In this document: positions 54,177 to 64,000 of the stretch, in pieces
Layout: each line of letters starts with the position of its first letter
Position numbering within the stretch: position 1 is the stretch's first letter
From: Eutreptiella sp. 'Long Island Sound 2002'
Lineage: Eukaryota > Euglenozoa > Euglenophyceae > Eutreptiales > Eutreptiaceae
Reading direction: 5' to 3'
Length of the DNA stretch: 64,000 nt
Assembly (NCBI GenBank): GCA_964036045.1
Contig: OZ038392.1
Location: 36,159,330-36,223,329, forward strand
Translations under genes and position numbers: made by a program
The notes under the pieces: model-generated
What the model was told of the DNA's origin: nothing
Seen by the model: the letters and a program-made list of their open reading frames with translations, nothing else
Databases searched by the model: none

Positions 54177-54196
54177 ACCTACCTACCTACCTACCT
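54177..54196 (+). repeat. (ACCT)n tail of the large LINE
   Basis: About five ACCT units close the element; the right flanking repeat begins with GGTGTCTG. The same tail ends both left-hand LINE insertions (12086-12099, and 628-613 inverted). Confidence 0.9.
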
Positions 54197-55416
54197 GGTG
54201 TCTGATTCATAGGTTTTGTAAATGTCCGAAAAATAGTTTTTTCGGTTGCCATTTTTTGTGTCCGCCCCTTCCGAAAGGGGGTGCTGTTTGCGCCTGCTAA
54301 GTACATCTCTTTGCCCAAAGGCTTTGGGGGATAGTTTTTTTGAAAAGAAATTAACACTTTTTGCATAATTTGCTTCGATGATTGATGATTTGAACTACTT
54401 ATTTAGTTTATTTGCTTCCTGCTGCCGTGTACATTTTTCTGAAACTTAATCACACAAATTGGACTAGATTTGCAACCTGGTATAACTAGTCATCAAAACA
54501 ATGAAGCTTTGATGCCAAAAATGGCCATTGTATGGGACGTCAATCACCTTGATGTTTTTAACTTGTTGTGAATCGATTATTTTTGATTCATTTTCAAAAC
54601 CGAGAATGTGTACAATTTCTTCTTGTACACTCTTAAACTAAGTCTTACCCATTGTTAATAACTTTTTTTTCGGACAATTTCTCAAGCATATTGTTCAAGC
54701 TTACAACACAGACTCAGTACTGAGAAGCTAAGAAATTCCTAGCGTGCTTTACTTGAAACCATTTGTTGCGTTTCACACCTCAATGTACCTATTGTTCAAA
54801 AGATCTGCAATGGGGTAAATTTCTAGTTCTTTACATTTGCTTTCGTAGTATAGGTGTTTCTAACTATCAAGTCTGCACTGTCGTGTCACCTTTGTGGGCC
54901 ACACCTTGGAGCAGCCTCCAACCACTCTCTGTCTAATTTTCTTCGGTTATCTGCCGAGGCATGCCATTTATGGAACGAACAAAACTTATCACGAAAGAAG
55001 CTTAGTGAAAACACTTTGTGCGAAGCACCTAAGACTAGAGTTAGACTTTGTTCATCCCTTCATTTGCTCGATGGTGGCTTAAGCCCATTCTAGCATAATT
55101 GATTGCATAATGTACAAAATTGCAATGCGCAGAAATCATACTTTAGTAGGGGGAGCACATATACAAAAGAAACATCAAAAAGAAACGTAAACACATGGCA
55201 GTAGCTTATGTTATTGCAAACTAATCAATCATTGCACATCCTCTCACTCAAATCACGTTCCGGCGGCGGGTCTATCTATGGGATCCAGTAGGTAGTATGA
55301 CGGGCTCACCTCCCCTTGGACTTTGGCTCGCCATGACAGCTTTTTCGTAAATGATACGGGATGGTCCACTAGCATCATAAACACCGTACAAACTTCCACA
55401 ATCTGCAAAACCTACA
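54197..55416. repeat. Right copy of the 1220-bp direct repeat flanking the large LINE
   Basis: Collinear with 29158-30377. Its first ~105 bp are the 3' end of the truncated TIR transposon, here without the rest of that element, which shows that this copy arose by duplication at the LINE insertion. After CCTACA it continues into host sequence TTTTTGCAAAGG. Confidence 0.92.
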
Positions 55417-58400
55417 TTTTTGCAAAGGCCCCACCTTAGAACTTTATTTTCGCGGCTTTTTTTTTTCGGCTTTTCGCGCAAAAATGTGAAATGGTTAGCC
55501 ACAAACCGCACATCGGGACGCCAAAAAGCGGACGAACAAGCGGTAGCCACCCCCCCCCCCCCCCGCGCGGGAACACCTGACACCCATTCTCGCTGCACAC
55601 TTTGGCTACTCATCCGGGAATGGGGTCATGAGAAATCATCAAGTACATCCAGCGGTCACTCATACCGCTGTTGCTTCCCTCTGTTGCTTTGAACGGCGCT
55701 GTTGCAATTCGGCTACTTTGCATTGCAATAGATTGCATTGCATTGTGCTCTGTGGCGTTGTGTATCGTGATGCATTGTATTAGATTGCACTGTGCACGTT
55801 GCCATATTTTCTTGCAACTTTTGACACGTTGTCTCCGGGGCTGTCGGTTGCTCTGCACCCTCGGCCGAGGGTATGCCTCAATCAAGAGTTTAGTGATCCC
55901 TCCAACAATTTACGGCTAACTTTTTTTGCTCTTGTTTTTGAGACATGCGTTCACGAACAAAAGTAGTGCATCCAATTGACTTGCCCATGCCTATACTTGA
56001 CAGACTGCGGGCCAAAACATGAAGAATTCATCATCATGAACAATAGAATGAAATCCGTACACTGCAATTGACTGGTCCAAATACCACAGGTCCGTGAGAC
56101 CTAAGAACAACGCCCCCGAGGCTGCCAAGCAAAGAACAGGCACGTAGCATAAATGGGGTGGTACGCACGGAGCGTACGGGAAACACAAAGAACAAAAAAG
56201 AGTTGAACCCGCGCGGTGCGTGTGCTGTGCAAAGCCACCACCCCTGGGAGCACGAAAGCAACGCTTACCGAACCCACGATAAGAGCATCCAGGGCACGAA
56301 GTCACGGTACAAAAAAAAGAAAATTCAGAAAAAGGGAGCCAGGAAATGCGTGGTGGCATCCCGAGCAGCAGGTGTAAAACAGCAATAGGCATAACAAAGA
56401 GAGAGGGGGCAGGGGCTGCAAGCAGGGAGCACAGCCAGTAAATAAAGCAGTGGAGGGCTGCCGTGACCGGAAAAATGCGTAGTGGCATCCGTAAAAATTA
56501 ATAATACAAACACAACAACAAAACGGCCAAACAACGGAGACAAGGGTGGGGCGGCAATGGGGGTAGAGTGGAAAATAAAAAGAACGGGAACAGACATAGA
56601 GAACCAATACAGTTCCATGAGATAGGCGAGCCCGTCGATAAACAGGGGTGAACCATGGGCTAGCCATGGGGAGCCTGACCACGGGAAAATACCCTAGACA
56701 CTAGGACAGCCGTGAAGTGTCCGTCAGAGTGAGGGTTGACCTTAAAGCCCCCGGGTCCATGACCTGCAGTACGCGTATGTGCAGGCGTGAGCCGAACCCA
56801 GGGAATGTGAAAGAAGCTCGCCCCCAAGCTTCTAGCTGCGGATGGACGAAAACCAAATGCATCCACGAACTGAGTGGGTACTCCAACCCGTGAAGAATGG
56901 GGAGTGGTGGAATTTGGCCGGAGGAAATGCTTCGTTGTCAGCAAAGCTACCCACAGGAAGCCCGCCTACAGGTGCCCGAAAAGCTGTGCTAAAAATGAGG
57001 GGGGTAGGCCGGAGAAACCTCCGAGAAAAGACTGGATGGGGCGCCCGTGAGGGCCGCACCAAAAAGAAGCCTACCGCTGGTTAGGCCCCAGGGGAACCTG
57101 GGCTAAGGTTTCAGCTCTGAAGGCGGAACCCGCGGGGGAACCAACGGTGCAGAGCTCCCCTTCCCGCCCGAGGCGGCCACCATGTAAAACCAACAAAAAG
57201 ATGCGCGAACAGGCCGCCTATGTGGCTGCCCTGCAAATCAAGCCAAGTGAGTTGCCAAGATATGCATGGTCAGAACTTTGGTGCCTGCCCAATATACCAA
57301 AACCAGAAAACCGGAGCTCACGACTTGATGCGTAGAATTAATTCAACTTTTTTGCGATCAATTTAGAATTTCGGGTCATTCTTTTTGATTGTTGGGCTGG
57401 AACTTTTTTTGCAACAATTTTTTTTGCCTGGGACTAACTTTATATGCACCTACCCAAGAATGAATTAGCTTTAACTTTCCTTAAATTTGACCAGTACATG
57501 AACTGGCCCCGAATATGCAGCTGCTGACCCCTGTTTTCTTGATGCGGTCTTCTACGGCTGCAACTGCTGCATAACAATTTATTGTTTCATCAAAAGCAAA
57601 CGCGGCAAAACCAAACAATAGCAACAGGTGCGCAAGATGAACATGCCACAAACAATTGCCATGAACTGCACGAAATCACAACAAATTGTGAGATTGTGGA
57701 ACATTGAAGTTGACATCTTTTCAAACTTGGCAATATTGTCAATTTTCTTTCTCTAAAAGAAAAAACTGCGAACCAATCGGCGTCAACTTATGTGCACTTT
57801 CTTTGAACTAAATTTGGGAAGAATGCCCGACAAATCATCTACTTCAATTCAAATCAAACCTGAGATGCTGCCAGCAGCAGAAAACTGGATTCCACTGTCC
57901 CATTATTGCCTCACTGCACCATTGACTTCTGCTGATACCACACCCACTGCCTTGGCAACAAATATAGGCACCTCCAACGTAGGAATGTCTGAGACCCTAC
58001 CACCCACTTAATACGCAGAACTGATCAAAACAGAATCACCTATCCTACCCAATCACTAAAAATTACCTAGAACTCCCCAAACCCCCCCCACATCCCCATT
58101 CTGGCAGGGTGACCACCACCCCATTTAGCAGATAAAACCACTGAAAATGGTGGGGGCTGGTGATACCCCCACCCCCCCCTGTGAGGGATAAAACCCATCC
58201 ATGCATTAAACCCCAAACCCAGTTCCCCCTCTCAGGCATTAAACCCCCCCCGCCGTCACACACAAGGCACAAAGGCAAGGCACAGCCAAGGCAGCAGCAG
58301 CCCAGCACATAGCCCACCACATCTCATCAACATCAGCCATAATAATATGATCACTTTTTCTTGGGGGGGAGGTATCACCACGACTAGCAGGGGGCGTTGT

Positions 58401-58772
58401 GGCTGGACATCTCCGCTCAATGACTGGCAATACCCACTACCCTCCCCAACCCTTCACTACCCTTTGCAACCCTGCACAGCCCTCACACCCAGCATACCCA
58501 CACCGACAGGTTGTGAATCGCCATAGACTGGTCCACATAAAGATCAGAAGAAATGCAGACAGAAGGTGCAACCTGGAGGCTGATGGGGACCCCTTTCTTG
58601 TCACAACAGCAAACATTGGAGAAACAACAACAACAACACTCGCTGCATTAGCCTGCACTCATTGCTCAGCAATCCTGATTCTATTTGGACATTTCAAACA
58701 ACCATCTTGAGCACAACACGCAGCATCCTGCACCCAGAAGTTCAGGTCCCTACATCAACCACATCTCCAGGC
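55417..58772. other. Host DNA, mostly without recognisable genes
   Basis: Contains a poly-C run near 55548-55564, a TTGCATTG-rich stretch near 55710-55770, mixed sequence to 57350, an AT-rich part (57340-57790) and a C-rich part (58080-58300). Apart from the candidate exon at 55997-56121 I could not support a gene. Confidence 0.45.
55997..56121 (-). CDS. Candidate exon of an unidentified host gene
   Basis: The minus-strand frame reads GLTDLWYLDQSIAVYGF, then HDDEFFMFWPAVCQ, followed by a possible GTATAG donor at 55996-55991. Upstream there are possible acceptors at CTTGGCAG (56122) or TTCTTAG (56101). The composition is protein-like and hydrophobic, unlike the surrounding frames. I do not recognise a family, and no neighbouring exon could be joined. 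Confidence 0.25.
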
Positions 58773-58898
58773 CTATGTATCTTTGATTTTGTCAACATTA
58801 CCTTGCACTATCAAAAACAAACCCAACACAATCAACCCTGCTCCAATGAACCACGCCCAGTTCAGCTGCTCTTGAAACATCACTGCCCCTGCCAAAGC
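58773..58898 (-). CDS. Last exon of a TMEM42-like (DMT superfamily) membrane protein gene
   Basis: Acceptor TTTCGCAG at 58899 opens a frame of 41 codons: ALAGAVMFQEQLNWAWFIGA, then a hydrophobic segment GLIVLGLFLIVQG, ending with TAG at 58773. It is the C-terminal part of a drug/metabolite-transporter-type repeat (the F-x-E-x-L then last membrane helix), as in TMEM42 and EamA proteins. It joins in phase 0 to the exon at 60900-61043, across an intron of about 2.0 kb. Confidence 0.62.
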   Translation of the reverse strand, partial: ALAGAVMFQEQLNWAWFIGAGLIVLGLFLIVQGNVDKIKDT

Positions 58899-60899
58899 CT
58901 GCGAAACAAGGCAAGTGTGCAGTGGACAAAGCAAGTGCAAGGTTGGGTGGGGGCACGGTGTAAGGTCTGGTATCGACAGGGATTGCCGAACCATTTTGTG
59001 GCGCATGTGCTCATCATCAGATCAGCACACGCCCCACTACTCACAGCTCGACGAGATCCTGCAGAACATAATTTTTTGGGGACGTGTATGAAACCCCCTT
59101 TTCTACTTGCAACTGTAAGGGGTCCCTCTTCACCGAAGGCATTGGCACTGGTGTTGGTGGTGCCACCGCTTTGATAGCCAATGATATGTAGTAAGTCCCT
59201 CCTGCTGCAACACATCCGCCCCCCTTTTCAAAATCCCAGACCACAGCTTAATGAACACTTTCAGCGTCACTGAGCAACTTTGATGCGTTGCACTACAATT
59301 TCTATTGCACTTTCATCATGCCCACAGCACCATCGTTTGGTGGAGTACATAGACTACAACATCTTTTCTAGCAAATTTTATTGAAGCCCTCGCCCCTTCC
59401 TTCACGAGGCCAAACAGTGTCGAACACTAACGCAAAGGGAAACAGTGTTTTAAAACGAGCTCATGTTTTTGCACAATCATCCAATAACCAGCCAATAACC
59501 ATTCAATAACCATTTGCACCCACCACTGGGAGCTTCCATCTCAGGACAAGGCGGATAAGATCTAGACTCCACTCTGGCAAAAAAGACTTCCGAAAAGACG
59601 CGCCACACCTCTGGGTGGCTGCCGCGCCGGGATGTGTATTTTGCGGCAGCCAACACGACTATTGTGCCCATTGCTCCATTGGCGGACAGGCAGGGACCTT
59701 AGCCCCCGGCCGAACGCATCGATCATACACCACATGCCAGCACCGAAGCTACTACTTTCTCGCAGCAGATGAGGTAAAGCACAGCATAATGAGTCGCCCT
59801 CCCTAACAGCATTCATGTCCAACAGAAAATTGCAATTTTTTTGGCTGCCACGCCAACTTAGCGAACGGCTGCAGCGTCAACTTAGCGGACAGCTGCAGCT
59901 CCCAGTGCATTGCCCATGATGCCACAAAATTGTGCGGATTCATTCGTTGAAACAGATTGTTACGTCGGGGGACGTCAGCCCTGGGACAAGTTGCTGCATT
60001 AAGGTATGTGTAGATGCATTTACATTTGTTGAATCGGCAGCTTCCTGCACCGAAGGTCCAACGTTCGGCCTGCACCGGTGCATCATCAAATTGATTGCAT
60101 GTCCACGACAAAAGCCCGCTCATGAGTATTAAACAATACGTGCGGATTCTGGTGGATTAGTGAGATTCGTTTCGTTTGGGCCATAGCTGGCGCAAAATGT
60201 GATGTGGTGTTGTGTGTATAAGTTCTCAGTTTCGCGCACCCACTTGAGTATGCCTGGACGGGATACCGGTGCCATACTCACCACTCACACACTTTATCCC
60301 CCCTTGCCAAGGACGGCGCAGGTTCCTAACGCTGCAACATCATGGGGATGCGCTGGTTTCACAAGGCAGTGCTTGCCCGACTTGCATCGATCAGCCACCG
60401 AAAACCCGGTTTGGGATTGCCTAGGCCCTACAGCAGGGCCTTGGTCGAACACACACCCCACCAACCCCCTCCAAGCCCAGCCCCTCCCTACCCACCCCAC
60501 CCCAGCCCAACCCAGACTCGCCCTTCTCGGCCCCCAACCTTCACTGGTAACGGCAAGCAGAAGCACGCCTGTAGCCCCTCGACCAGTCTCCAGAGGCAGA
60601 CTCCGTTGGGCAGGTGAGGGCTTCGCCACTGAACACGCAGTCAAACCCCTTCACCAGCGGCTACGCCGCCCTGTCCATGCCACTACCAAAAGAATGCTCC
60701 CACAAAGAAAGGGCACTCATGCCGCCCACAGTGCGGACCAAGAACGCGAAACCTGACCATGGTCTGCGCGTAAATCTCTAAGCGTAGGGAATATTTCAAC
60801 CGATTGCATGCAATGCTGCACGTAGTTCCCAGCGACATGACCAGCTCCGGTGCAAAGGTTAGAGGAAACTGGTCAGTTGAGTGTGTAGTGAAGGCACAC
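58899..60899 (-). other. Intron of the TMEM42-like gene (about 2.0 kb)
   Basis: Inferred from the two exons. It holds no supported gene. A short frame near 59134-59190 contains GGTTNTSANAF, which resembles part of the same family and could be a fragment of an old duplicate, but splice phases do not require it. Confidence 0.5.
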
Positions 60900-61043
60900 C
60901 GTGAGGACGAAATTGGTTCCTGTGGAAACCACGCTGGCCTTTGCACTCGTCACAGATGCCATCGCCTGAATGTAGTACCGCCACATCAAAGCCGTGCAGA
61001 TGACGTTCAATCCAAAGCTTACGACCCGGGCACCCATCAGCAC
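60900..61043 (-). CDS. Internal exon of the TMEM42-like membrane protein gene
   Basis: 48 codons in phase 0: VLMGARVVSFGLNVICTALM, then WRYYIQAMASVTSAKASVVS and TGTNFVLT, followed by donor ACG|GTGTGC. The pattern N-x5-LMW-x3-aromatic, then a Ser/Ala-rich segment, then TNF is the core of TMEM42-like proteins: a membrane helix, a short loop and the start of the next helix. Joined to 58773-58898 it gives TNFVLT-ALAGAVMF, a natural continuation. The 5' boundary (AAAAG|GTG at 61044) is less certain. A possible upstream exon ends at donor CTTG|GTGAGT (61195). The substrate of TMEM42 proteins is not known to me. Confidence 0.62.
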
Positions 61044-61310
61044 CTTTTCAAGACGAGAAGGGGTGCAACGAGGATCGCCAGGTCAGAGCTGGGGATGAGA
61101 GTGCGGATGAATTCAAATGCAATTGCACTGGACTGTCAACCAACGCCCCACCTTCTAGTTCGGAGGGGTTTCAAAAGAAAATAAAAGCACTCACCAAGAT
61201 TTGGCTCCTCGATTGAGGCAATGCGGCCGACAAGATACAAATGGCACCCTGAACCTACGAAGCCTGCAGACTCACAGCCCGGCAGACAGTCACAGAATCG
61301 TGCAACGGCC

Positions 61311-61351
61311 AGCCTCTCTCTCTCTCTCTATCTATCTATCTCTCTCTCTCC
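61311..61351. repeat. (CT)n/(CTAT)n microsatellite
   Basis: CT repeats interrupted by TATC units. Confidence 0.95.
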
Positions 61352-61489
61352 GAAGAGGACATGGGAAGTTGTCTCGAGTCTGGGCTCAGTCCCGTTTATA
61401 TTTTTCTCAGCTAAGAGCCCCCCATACTCGTGCAGCGAAGCGAATTAGGGGTATTCAACTGCCCAGGGCTGCTGAGAAAACATGATTTC

Positions 61490-61506
61490 GCACACACACA
61501 CACACA

Positions 61507-61544
<38 letters not shown>
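61490..61544. repeat. (CA)n microsatellite
   Basis: About 27 CA units with one CATA interruption. Confidence 0.97.
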
Positions 61545-61547
<3 letters not shown>

Positions 61548-61949
61548 CCCAGGCGGCTGAACGCTGGTTACGCTGAGGGGGGCCTCTCCCCACCACCCCG
61601 CCCCAGGCCGGTGACCAATGGGCCAGGTGCATAAACCCATGAAAGCCCCTGATCCAAGGACCCCTGCACCACAGGTCCCAGAACGGGTCCTACACCGCCC
61701 CCATCCCCACCTCCTCTCCTCTCAGGTCGCCGAGCAAGCGGAGACCTGGGGCACCGCCCAGATCAGGGCAAACGCCTGCAATGGGCCCCAAGAAAGGGGC
61801 TGAAGGGCGGACTAAAGAGGTGCCGGTGGAGGGGAGGGCAGGACAAGAGGAGGGTCAATGGGTGAAAACACACGAAAAACGACCCCGCCTCCAGCATACA
61901 TGTAAATGCCCAGCAGTGGGGACACAGCAGCACCCGGCCCCCAGGCTGA

Positions 61950-62310
61950 TGAGACTGGCTGACGGACCCTTTGGCAAGACCAGCACTTGGTACCAGCCTG
62001 CCGACCACCGGGTAGAGGGACTGGCTGACACCTTCGCGTGGTCAGCGCCCAAGACCAACCGCAGGGGCCGCTAAGAACAGCTGGTCCTAGCCCTTAGATG
62101 GTCAAGGGCCCCACAGGGGAGACACCGCAGTGCCTGGTACCGCCCCCCAAGCCAACGCGACCAGCTGACGTTGCCCATGACAAAGCAGGGGATGTGGACT
62201 GGCCCACCAGGCAGGGTACTGGCTGAGACCCTGGGGTGGACAGTGTTTAGACCAGCTGAGTGGGCCGCTGCGACCAGCTGGTGCAGCCCCTCAACCGCGG
62301 GCCCGGAAAC
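61950..62310. repeat. Degenerate ~195-bp duplication
   Basis: ACTGGCTGA followed by GGGCCGCT and ACCAGCTGGTCC/GC-like words recurs near 62019-62100 and 62216-62300 with considerable divergence. Confidence 0.4.
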
Positions 62311-62559
62311 CCAACAGAGAGGTGGGTAGCAGCCTTGGGGCCCATCCCCGGGACCCCCACACCCTGCTCTGTTGGGTCGCATTGCAACCCTGCACCCCAG
62401 ACACATGCCCTCACACGTGCAGCACCAAAGCGGAAAAGGATGGGCCCCAGGACTTCATAGACTTTGCGGTGGACGGCTCAAGGAAGAATGCCGCCACATC
62501 GTAGCATCAGAAGCCTCGGCCGCATGGACAAGACCTGTTGCCGCCCAATCCGTCGGCCT

Positions 62560-63725
62560 CCAGCCCCATGCCCCTTCATCCCTCCGCAGCCCGCTTGAGG
62601 ACACCCCGCCGTGGACCTTGAGGGCTCCCTAAACGCGATGCCCGATCAAAGCACGGATGTTGGCACCAAGGACCGGTCCTGAGGGACTGCAACCACCGGC
62701 CACCCTACACCTTGCGCCACACCCCGGGCCCTATACACCCTGAACGCTCAGCCTCTGGGTGGTCACACCGGCGCGTTACTTGATGGCTCAAGGTCCGAGG
62801 GCCCGCGACCCCTCATCTCTCGGTAGCTCATCTGAGGACACCCCACCATGCAAACTAAGGGCTCCCCAGACCTGATGCCCCAACGAACCACCCATGAAGG
62901 CACCAGGGATTGCGGCGCCTACCCACCTCACTCCGAGCGCGGGCCCTGCGTGTCCACAACCCTCAGACTCTAGGTGGTTGAACTACAACACTACTTGACA
63001 GCTCGAAGTCCCGGGGCCCGCGACCAGCAACTCGCCTGACAACACACCGCCGTGCCAAACATGGGATCCCGCAAGCCTAAGCCCCAACCCACAGGACACA
63101 GATGATGGTGCCAAGGACCAATTCTGAGGGACTGCGACGACCGGCCACACCAAGCACCACACCGCGAAACCCATGCACCCTAACCCTCAAGCTCTAGGCG
63201 GTCATGCGGCTGCCCTACTTGGCGGATCCAAATCCCGGGGCCCACCACCCCGCATCCCTTGGTAGCTCGTCTCGGGACACCCTGCCATGCGAACCAAGGG
63301 CTAACTGGCCCCAAGCCCCCACGTGACATGGAGGATGGTGTTACGGACCGGTCTTGAAGGATTACAGTGACCACCCACCACACTTCAAGCACCAAACCCC
63401 TAGGCCCCGCGCACTATGCGCCCTGAGGCTCTCTAGGTGGTCATACCGCCACCCTACTTGACGGCTCTAAGCCCCAGGGCCTGCACCCCTCTCATCCCTC
63501 GCCAACCTGCTTGTGGACACCATACCATATAGGCCGTGGGCTCCCCCAACACCAACTCCGAATAATACACAAATGTTGGCACCAAGAAGGAGTCGCAAGG
63601 GACTGCAACAACCGGCCACCGTACTCAAAGCACCAAACCCCCAAGCCGCATGCACCAATCATCCTCAATCTCTAGGTGATCATACTATGGCCCTACTTGA
63701 CCAAACCCCACCCTTCCTGCGGGCC
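62560..63725. repeat. Degenerate ~220-240-bp tandem repeat, about five copies
   Basis: CTCTAGGTGGTCAT-like starts occur near 62753, 62970, 63190, 63430 and 63670. Each is followed by CTACTTGACGGCTC, GGGGCCCGCGACC, GACACC..CCATGC and GGCACCAAGGACCGGTC-type words in the same order. Copies are strongly diverged, so this is an old array. No coding potential is evident. Confidence 0.75.
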
Positions 63726-63814
63726 TCAAGACCACGGGCCCACACAACCTCCCAAGGCGCTTACCCTTAGTAGCGCTCGTTGCCTGCACTGCCCGCTGCC
63801 CCCTCTCGTGCAGC

Positions 63815-64000
63815 CGTTCACTGAAGAATTTCCCTTGCCCACTAGCCCCTGTAATGAGATAGTACACTGAAGGATTCCCATGGCCCATCACCCCCTGCAG
63901 TGCATCAATGTACCAAAGGATCACAAGATCTCCACCGTCCACTGCGCACTGCTCTTGGGCGGTTTCTTGAAGAATCCCCAATGCCCACTGCCCCGTGCAG
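63815..64000. repeat. Short degenerate ~48-bp repeats at the window end
   Basis: TGAAGAATTTCCCTTGCCCACTAGCC-like units recur near 63822, 63870 and 63968. They continue past the window edge. Confidence 0.4.

Larger units (their letters stand above)
30378..54196 (+). mobile_element. Very large LINE with endonuclease, RT, RNase H and two accessory ORFs; split by a gypsy element
   Basis: The coding strand is C/A-rich. Domain order: proline/serine-rich ORF, AP-type endonuclease, reverse transcriptase, RNase H, zinc-knuckle-like C-terminus, a 977-residue ORF overlapping by 29 bp, an SR-rich ORF, a 2.3-kb low-complexity 3' region and an (ACCT)n tail (54177-54196). Without the gypsy insertion it is about 12.94 kb, far above the usual 4-8 kb of LINEs. 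The frame is already open at the 5' junction, so it is probably 5'-truncated. The APE-RT-RNase H order is that of the I-like group of LINEs; finer placement needs a tree. Confidence 0.88.

Noticed and set aside
54177-54196. ACCT repeats as telomeric repeat
   Set aside because: Only about five units, not a known telomere motif, and located at element ends inside the window.
59134-59190. Extra exon of the TMEM42-like gene (GGTTNTSANAF)
   Set aside because: It can be spliced only with a 14-nt microexon, and the exon at 60900-61043 already supplies this part of the protein in the correct phase.
60199-60756. 185-codon plus-strand frame
   Set aside because: Pro/Thr-rich without recognisable motifs, in a C-rich stretch inside the TMEM42-like intron; no splice or codon support.

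Overview
The window is eukaryotic nuclear DNA from a repeat-rich genome. The signs are GT-AG spliced genes, LTR and non-LTR retrotransposons, a terminal-inverted-repeat (TIR) DNA transposon, a satellite array with higher-order structure, and one recognisable spliced host gene. There is no prokaryotic gene organisation, no rRNA and no tRNA that I could find. A protist, an alga or another lineage with a large repeat-filled genome is plausible, but the sequence alone does not fix the species.

Layout, left to right. (1) 1-17288: a minus-strand LINE-like element (614 to about 15700) lies between two copies of host sequence. Into its 3' region a plus-strand relative (1815-12099) has inserted. The inserted copy is mostly repeats: CA-rich low-complexity sequence, a short 62-bp array, then about 109 copies of a 65-bp monomer arranged as a 1950-bp (30-monomer) higher-order repeat. 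(2) 17289-20646: host DNA with no gene that I can see and a faint ~195-bp periodicity. (3) 20652-27512: a 6.86-kb DNA transposon with 23-bp perfect TIRs and a TAAAA target duplication. It carries two minus-strand genes. A 5'-truncated inverted relative lies at 27971-29262. (4) 30378-54196: a very large plus-strand LINE (about 12.9 kb of its own sequence). It encodes a split AP-type endonuclease, reverse transcriptase and RNase H, then an ORF with a Ulp1-like cysteine-protease signature and an ORF with an SR-rich protein. It is interrupted by a 10.87-kb chromodomain Ty3/gypsy retrotransposon (32269-43138, minus strand; 534-bp LTRs, CCCAC duplication, tRNA-iMet primer site, polypurine tract). 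(5) 55417-64000: host DNA with exons of a TMEM42-like (DMT superfamily) membrane-protein gene, microsatellites and degenerate ~230-bp tandem repeats.

Three features stand out as possibly undescribed. First, in the TIR transposon every intron I can define is 55-97 bp long and has the same ~22-bp palindrome (core TGCGCGAGGCCTCGCGCA) at its midpoint; further copies lie in the untranslated parts, and I found none outside the two transposon copies. Second, all three LINE-type insertions are flanked by direct repeats far longer than normal target duplications (1220 bp, about 1.1 kb, and at least 613 bp), and their tails are (ACCT)n. Third, the gypsy element has one in-frame UAG between Gag and Pol and, between its protease and reverse transcriptase, a domain that looks like the adenine-methyltransferase-like domain of DIRS elements.

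The order of events can be read from nesting and divergence: minus LINE, then the plus LINE inside it on the left; TIR elements, then the large LINE inserted into the 3' end of the second TIR copy, then the gypsy element inserted into that LINE's endonuclease (LTRs differ at about 4 of 534 sites).
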